DNA of 64,000 nucleotides, from the NCBI RefSeq assembly GCF_002259705.1, contig NZ_MWWT01000001.1, positions 1 to 64,000 of the forward strand. The letters run 5' to 3'. The stretch comes from Alloscardovia macacae (GTDB lineage: Bacteria; Actinomycetota; Actinomycetes; Actinomycetales; Bifidobacteriaceae). Numbering within the stretch: the stretch's first letter is position 1; every line of letters starts with the position of its first letter. Position numbers and translations under genes: made by a program. This document shows, in pieces, positions 60,091 to 64,000 of the stretch. Below the pieces are notes generated by a model. It made no database searches and was not told the origin of the DNA. It saw only the letters and a program-made list of their open reading frames with translations.

Positions 60091-61077
60091 ATGAACCCAC
60101 GCGTTTTGATACTCTGCGGAGGCCTCAGCCACGAGCGTGACGTCTCCTTAAGCTCCGGGCACCGCGTAGCCGGCTTCCTCGAGGAATCTGGCCAGTGGAC
60201 GGTGGACGTCCATGACGTGGACAGCACTCTCGTGGACTACCTCACTGACCCTGCCACGCGCCCTGATGTGGTCTGGCCGCTGCTGCACGGTTCTTACGGC
60301 GAGGACGGCTCCATCCGTGACGTCCTCGAGATGCTGGATCTGCCGTACATCGGTTCGCGCGCGAAGGCCTCCACGCTCGCGTGGAACAAGCCGGTGGCGA
60401 AGAACATCGTACGTAAGATAGGCCGCGTGCACACCCCGCATTCGGTCACGCTTCCTCAGGACGTCTTCCGCGAGCTGGGCGTGCAGTCCATCATCCGCCT
60501 CGTGGTCGATGCGCTGGGTCTGCCGCTCATCGTGAAGCCGCATAAGGGCGGTAGCGCGCTGGGCTGCACGGTGGTGCGCGAGGCTGAGCACATGCCGCAG
60601 GCTCTCGTGGACTGCTTCGCGTACGGAGATACCGCGCTCATCGAGCATTTCGTGGAGGGTACGGAGGTGTCCGTGTCCATCCTGGATACGGGCGACGAGA
60701 TCATCGCTCTGCCGCCTATCGAGATCAGCACGCCGAGCGGCGTATACGACTATTCTGAGCGCTACACGCCGGGTGCCACGGAGTTCATCGTTCCGGCTCG
60801 GCTGTACGAGGAGACGCTCGAGCGCGTGAAAGAGGATGCCTTAAGTGCTTACCAGGTGCTCGGTCTGCGGGACATCGCGCGCATGGACTTCATCGTGGAT
60901 CTGGACGGCACGCCGCAGTTCATGGAGGCGAACGTGACGCCGGGCATGACGGACGTGTCCATTCTGCCGCGTGAGGCCGTGGCTGCTGGCTTTAACCTCA
61001 GCGAGCTGTATTCGCGGATGGTGCGCGCTGTCCTGGACGAGCACCGGAACGTTCCGCACGAGGCGACGTCGCGTTAG
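60091..61077 (+). CDS. ddl: D-alanine--D-alanine ligase
   Basis: A 328-residue ATP-grasp ligase making D-Ala-D-Ala for the peptidoglycan stem. It has LILCGGLSHERDVSLSSG (first D-Ala site), LLHGSYGEDGSI, VKPHKGGSALGC (ATP-grasp lysine and loop) and FMEANVTPGMTDVSILP (metal site with Asn). AAGGAGA precedes the ATG. It belongs functionally with murJ and the pbpA/rodA operon in this window. Confidence 0.94.
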   Translation: MNPRVLILCGGLSHERDVSLSSGHRVAGFLEESGQWTVDVHDVDSTLVDYLTDPATRPDVVWPLLHGSYGEDGSIRDVLEMLDLPYIGSRAKASTLAWNKPVAKNIVRKIGRVHTPHSVTLPQDVFRELGVQSIIRLVVDALGLPLIVKPHKGGSALGCTVVREAEHMPQALVDCFAYGDTALIEHFVEGTEVSVSILDTGDEIIALPPIEISTPSGVYDYSERYTPGATEFIVPARLYEETLERVKEDALSAYQVLGLRDIARMDFIVDLDGTPQFMEANVTPGMTDVSILPREAVAAGFNLSELYSRMVRAVLDEHRNVPHEATSR

Positions 61078-61161
61078 CTTTCTGCTTTTTCTTATGGCCA
61101 ATTTTCGCTCTCCGCGTCCCTCGGGAATACCCACGGACGTGTGCGCGTTAAAGGAGATACT

Positions 61162-62109
61162 ATGACTATTCGTAACGCTATCATCATCGGCTCGGGTCCT
61201 GCCGGTTACACTGCGGCCCTGTATCTGGCGCGCGCTGGATATGCCCCTCTGGTCATCGCGGGAGCCATCACTCCTGGCGGACAGCTCGTGAACACCACCG
61301 AAGTGGAGAACTTCCCAGGCTTCCCTGAGGGCATTATGGGGCCTGACCTCATGGAGAACATGCGGGAGCAGGCAGAGAAATTCGGCGCTGAAGTGGAGTA
61401 TGATGACGTGGTCTCCGTGGACTTCAGTGGAGACGTCAAGACCGTCACCACAGACATGGGTGAGACCTACTCGGCACGCACCATCATCCTGGCCACCGGT
61501 GCATCCTACCGTCACCTGGGCGTGCCAGGCGAAGAAGAGTACTCTGGCCGCGGTGTGTCCTACTGCGCCACCTGCGACGGCTTCTTCTTTAAGGATAAGC
61601 CTATCGTCGTGGTGGGTGGCGGCGACTCTGCCATGGAAGAGGCAGACTTCCTCTCCCGCTATGGGTCTTCCGTCACTCTCATCCACCGCCGCGACACCTT
61701 CCGCGCTTCACAGGTCATGCTGGACCGCGTGCGTGCGAACGAGAAGATCACCATCCTCACGAATACCGTGGTGAAAGAAGTGCTCGGTGATGACGCACAG
61801 GGCGTCACCTCGGTACGCCTCGAAAACACGGTGGATGGCACGGAATCCTCCCTCGATGTGAACGGCCTGTTCATAGCCATCGGTCACATCCCCCAGTCGG
61901 GATTCCTCGGGGATGCTGTCCAGCTGGATGCTGAAGGCTACATCGTTCCTGCAGAAGGTACGGGCCGTAATACTCTCACTTCTGTACCAGGCGTCTTCGC
62001 CGCAGGCGACGCCGTGGATAAGGTCTACCGCCAGGCCATCGTGGCCGCAGGCGCTGGCTGCCAGGCAGCACTCGATGCTCAGGCGTATCTCGTAGAGCAC
62101 GCAGAGTAA
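61162..62109 (+). CDS. trxB: thioredoxin reductase
   Basis: A 315-residue flavoprotein passing electrons from NADPH to thioredoxin. It has the FAD motif IIGSGPAGYTAA, redox Cys135 and Cys138 (SYCATCDG), the NADPH motif VVGGGDSAMEEA and the C-terminal FAD motif PGVFAAGDAVD. No thioredoxin gene follows, unlike the usual trxB-trxA pair of this region. AAAGGAG lies 6 bases before ATG 61162, which excludes the upstream ATG. A terminator follows. Confidence 0.96.
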   Translation: MTIRNAIIIGSGPAGYTAALYLARAGYAPLVIAGAITPGGQLVNTTEVENFPGFPEGIMGPDLMENMREQAEKFGAEVEYDDVVSVDFSGDVKTVTTDMGETYSARTIILATGASYRHLGVPGEEEYSGRGVSYCATCDGFFFKDKPIVVVGGGDSAMEEADFLSRYGSSVTLIHRRDTFRASQVMLDRVRANEKITILTNTVVKEVLGDDAQGVTSVRLENTVDGTESSLDVNGLFIAIGHIPQSGFLGDAVQLDAEGYIVPAEGTGRNTLTSVPGVFAAGDAVDKVYRQAIVAAGAGCQAALDAQAYLVEHAE

Positions 62110-62136
62110 GTTTTTTAGGATACCACGTTACACGAC

Positions 62137-62178
62137 GCGCGAGGCTTTCTCTTTTCTGAGGAGCCTCGCGCTTGTGTC
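62137..62178. terminator. terminator of trxB, probably bidirectional
   Basis: The stem GCGCGAGGCT (62137-62146) pairs perfectly with 62162-62171 over a 15-base loop; outer bases (ACACGA / TTGTGT) extend it. It lies between trxB and a convergent small gene. Confidence 0.85.
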
Positions 62179-62180
62179 TT

Positions 62181-62333
62181 TTAAAGATTACGGATGGAGA
62201 TGCGCTCATCCTTCGTAGTCTGATGATTCTTCTTCAGGTACTTCACTGCAGCCATAGTGAGCACCCCTAATGCCCCGAGAATGAAGACTACCAGGAGTAT
62301 ACCGAAGATACATCCAAACACAGCTCCTATCAT
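62181..62333 (-). CDS. small single-pass membrane protein coupled to the DUF2089 gene
   Basis: A 50-residue protein, MIGAVFGCIFGILLVVFIL..., with one long hydrophobic helix (about 3-30) and a charged tail (KYLKKNHQTTKDERISIRNL). Its ATG overlaps the TGA of the DUF2089 gene by 4 bases and AGGGG lies 8 bases upstream, so the two are translationally coupled. I do not recognise a family. It may anchor or inhibit the regulator; that is inference from coupling only. Confidence 0.75.
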   Translation of the reverse strand: MIGAVFGCIFGILLVVFILGALGVLTMAAVKYLKKNHQTTKDERISIRNL

Positions 62334-62620
62334 GATTCCTGCCCCTTTCTGTACTCATCGATGAGTACTTTTGCAGTATCGATGTCATATTTTTCTTCTA
62401 TAGCGAGCCTTTTCACGAGAAGGACGAAGTCATCATCGTGCTCCTGATCAGTGAGCTGAATCTTTTCCCTCACTTTATCGAGTCTGGCGCGAATAGTGGG
62501 ATACGAGACCTGGTACAGACTCGCCATCGTCTTCAGAGAGCCCGAAGACAGCAGAAAATTCCGGATGAATGCATGATCATCCTCGGATAACACTGCGAAC
62601 CACCGTGGAATTTCTGCCAT
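62330..62620 (-). CDS. DUF2089-type small DNA-binding protein
   Basis: A 96-residue protein with the DUF2089 C-terminal HTH (PRWFAVLSEDDHAFIRNFLLSSGSLKTMASLYQVSYPTIRARLDKV; about residues 5-50). Relatives look like a sigma region 4 HTH without other sigma domains. The zinc-ribbon part found at the start of many members is missing. It probably regulates its own promoter: a 31-base palindrome lies between the -10 box and the start codon. AAGGAGAG precedes the ATG. Confidence 0.82.
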   Translation of the reverse strand: MAEIPRWFAVLSEDDHAFIRNFLLSSGSLKTMASLYQVSYPTIRARLDKVREKIQLTDQEHDDDFVLLVKRLAIEEKYDIDTAKVLIDEYRKGQES

Positions 62621-62634
62621 GACTCTCCTTCCCG

Positions 62635-62665
62635 ATATTTAATATTATTAAATAATATTAAATAT
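62635..62665. promoter_or_regulatory. 31-base palindromic operator
   Basis: ATATTTAATATTA (62635-62647) and TAATATTAAATAT (62653-62665) are perfect inverted repeats around TTAAA. The site lies directly downstream of the -10 box of the DUF2089 operon and covers the expected transcription start, a classical repressor position. Binding by the DUF2089 protein is the simplest guess. Confidence 0.8.
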
Positions 62666-62695
62666 ATTTTATATATAAGAAGAACTTTTTGTCAA
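62666..62695 (-). promoter_or_regulatory. sigma-70 promoter of the DUF2089 operon
   Basis: On the minus strand TTGACA (62690-62695) is followed after 16-18 bases by TATAAA or TAAAAT (between 62666 and 62673). The region is extremely AT-rich against its surroundings. Confidence 0.75.
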
Positions 62696-62761
62696 TTCAC
62701 CATCCACCGAAGCCATAAAGAGATAGAATGTAAGTACTTTCATCCAGAAAAGGAGGCCATA

Positions 62762-62881
62762 ATGGCGTGGGCTATAGCGGATATAGCATTATCTGTCATT
62801 CTCAGTTTCGCAGCTTTTATGGGCGGATGGTATACCGTGAAGGCATATCTCACTAAGAGAACTGCTAAGGAGGAGAAGTAA
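62762..62881 (+). CDS. 39-residue membrane peptide, first of a pair
   Basis: MAWAIADIALSVILSFAAFM... has one hydrophobic helix (about 3-27, containing GG) and a basic/charged tail (KAYLTKRTAKEEK). It is shorter than the usual gene-calling limit, but AAAAGGAGG lies 5-6 bases before the ATG and the second peptide follows after 2 bases. No family recognised. It could be a small envelope peptide, a sensor subunit or a toxin-like peptide; nothing decides between these. Confidence 0.7.
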   Translation: MAWAIADIALSVILSFAAFMGGWYTVKAYLTKRTAKEEK

Positions 62882-62883
62882 TC

Positions 62884-62991
62884 ATGTGGTGGTGGATAGA
62901 AAAATTACTCATCATCGTGAGTTTTTTCATTTCCGGAGGATTCTCCGCTTATGGAAGTATGACATGGGGAAAATTATCTGAGAAAAAATAA
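62884..62991 (+). CDS. 35-residue membrane peptide, second of a pair
   Basis: MWWWIEKLLIIVSFFISGGF... has one hydrophobic helix (about 2-24, with SGG), a Trp-rich start and a Lys-rich end (KLSEKK). Its ribosome binding site GGAGGAG lies inside the last codons of the first peptide, so the two are coupled. A terminator begins at its stop codon. Like its partner it has a short helix with a double glycine near the end, which might allow helix packing between the two. Confidence 0.7.
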   Translation: MWWWIEKLLIIVSFFISGGFSAYGSMTWGKLSEKK

Positions 62992-63024
62992 AGGCGAGGT
63001 CCACGCATACGCGAACCTCGCCTT
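62991..63024. terminator. bidirectional terminator between the peptide pair and parB
   Basis: The stem AAGGCGAGGT (62991-63000) pairs with ACCTCGCCTT (63015-63024) over a 14-base loop, 12 bases from the parB stop. Confidence 0.85.
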
Positions 63025-63036
63025 CAGAGCGGAATA

Positions 63037-64000
63037 TTAGTTCAGCACGTTTAGAATCCTGTCCAGCTCCTCCTGCGAGGTGAAGCTGATCTCTATACGT
63101 CCGCGCTTCGCTGAACCCTTGATAGCTACGTGCGTGGAGAAGCGAGACTCGAGACGCTCCACGAGTTCTGGGTTCTCCCACGGATTCGTCCGCACAGCGC
63201 GCGGCTTCTTCTCCGAGTCGCTCATGCGTGCCACGAGCTCCTCCACGGAGCGCACAGACAGGCCTTCCTTCACTATCTTCTCAGCCAGCTTTTCCATGTC
63301 CTCCTGGTTCTGCAGGCTCAGCAGAGCACGTGCATGTCCAGCAGACAGTTCACCGGCCGCCACACGCTTCTGAATGCCCCCAGGAAGCTGGAGAAGACGC
63401 AGGGTGTTCGTAATCTGTGGGCGAGACTTCGAGACGCTCTGAGCGAGCTTTTCTTGCGTCAGACCGAACTCTTTAAGCATCTGCTGGTATGCAGCTGCCT
63501 CTTCGAGTGGATTCAGTGCCACACGGTGCAGGTTTTCCAGCAGAGCATCGCGCAGCATGTCTGTATCTGCCGTGGTCTTCACGATGGCTGGAATCTTCTC
63601 CAGCTGAGCCAGACGGCTCGCACGCGTACGGCGCTCACCCATGATGAGCTCATAGTGGTGACCATCATGCGTCTGAGGATCCACTTCGCGCACCACGATA
63701 GGCTGGAGCACACCCACTTCTTTAATGGAGTTCGAGAGCTCCTGAAGCTCCTGCTCTTCGAAGACGTGACGTGGCTGGTATTCATTCGCCACGATGTCAT
63801 CGAGACGCACTTCTGTGAGGTATGCACCCTTCACCGGACGCAGGCCAGAGATGACCGTAGCACCCTCTGTAGAGGACAGCAAGGCATCCAGCGCATCCGT
63901 AGACTTATAGTGCGGGATAGAGTCCTGCAGCGATGGGATCGCTGGGCGCTCTTCTTCCAGGGAATCAGCAGCAGAGCCCCTATCCGAGCCCATACCAGGC
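63037..64000 (-). CDS. parB: chromosome partitioning protein ParB, N-terminus beyond the window
   Basis: At least 320 residues are present. The ParB/Srx CTP-binding domain (about 70-160 of the visible part) has GERRTRASRLAQ, and the HTH domain (about 165-265) has LTQEKLAQSVSKSRPQITNTLRLLQLP. The C-terminal dimerisation segment ends EELDRILNVLN. The first ATG in the window (63993) lacks the usual GLGALF start motif of ParB and the frame stays open to the edge, so the gene is cut. ParB binds parS; two parS sites lie in this window. parA is expected just beyond. Confidence 0.95.
   Translation of the reverse strand, partial: PGMGSDRGSAADSLEEERPAIPSLQDSIPHYKSTDALDALLSSTEGATVISGLRPVKGAYLTEVRLDDIVANEYQPRHVFEEQELQELSNSIKEVGVLQPIVVREVDPQTHDGHHYELIMGERRTRASRLAQLEKIPAIVKTTADTDMLRDALLENLHRVALNPLEEAAAYQQMLKEFGLTQEKLAQSVSKSRPQITNTLRLLQLPGGIQKRVAAGELSAGHARALLSLQNQEDMEKLAEKIVKEGLSVRSVEELVARMSDSEKKPRAVRTNPWENPELVERLESRFSTHVAIKGSAKRGRIEISFTSQEELDRILNVLN

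Overview
The window reads as a near-origin chromosomal segment of a moderately GC-rich actinobacterium of the family Bifidobacteriaceae. The partial 16S rRNA at the left edge has bifidobacterial character. The block fhaA-fhaB-stp-rodA-pbpA-pknA-pknB / sortase E-DUF881 / crgA / rhomboid is the actinobacterial cell-division and Ser/Thr-kinase island. The block cca - NUDIX - DUF6049 - murJ - pseudokinase - trxB - parB matches the gene order beside oriC known from mycobacteria (pcnA-mutT4-Rv3909-mviN-trxB2-parB). Two parS sites and a truncated parB support the origin-proximal placement. I cannot fix the genus; a scardovial genus or Bifidobacterium are both possible.

Layout. 1-940: 5' part of a minus-strand 16S gene and its leader. 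941-7197: a membrane-tethered, domain-permuted GH3 glucosidase divergent from a LytTR-type regulator / AgrC-like kinase / second, degenerate regulator. 7217-10987: gluconate cluster (6-phosphogluconate dehydrogenase, GntP, gluconokinase) divergent from its FCD-GntR regulator. 11008-17920: two tandem YhgE/Pip membrane proteins (parS 1 lies in the end of the first), an IS3-derived HTH protein without a catalytic domain, and a PldB-like hydrolase. 17921-18574: a non-coding stretch rich in inverted repeats. 18575-28082: the FHA/phosphatase/RodA/PBP/kinase operon, most of it with overlapping start and stop codons. 28464-37581: sortase E, DUF881, CrgA, rhomboid, a likely structured small RNA, a sterol-carrier-like protein, a membrane XRE regulator, an ArsR-like regulator with an MFS exporter, TrpS and DUF3073. 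37642-47482: DUF2087 protein, peptidase U32, ThrE exporter, PEP carboxylase, a G5/transglycosylase protein, KsgA, parS 2 and a LytR_C protein. 47604-48398: an AT-richer pair of small membrane and secreted proteins. 48730-62109: tRNA nucleotidyltransferase, MFS, NUDIX, DUF6049, MurJ, pseudokinase, aminotransferase, Ddl, TrxB. 62181-63024: two divergent mini-operons of tiny membrane proteins, one with a DUF2089 regulator. 63037-64000: parB, cut by the window edge.

Much of the content concerns the growing cell envelope: lipid II flipping (MurJ), its precursor dipeptide (Ddl), RodA plus class B PBP, PASTA kinase, phosphatase, FHA readers, a MurJ-associated pseudokinase, CrgA and sortase. The signals I would look at first are a family of six long intergenic palindromes (31108 to 48689), an interleaved four-copy repeat upstream of fhaA, a candidate independent small RNA at about 32300-32474, the tiny-peptide / DUF2089 module beside parB, and the LytTR system with a pseudo-receiver. 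No tRNA gene, CRISPR array or intact insertion sequence was found.
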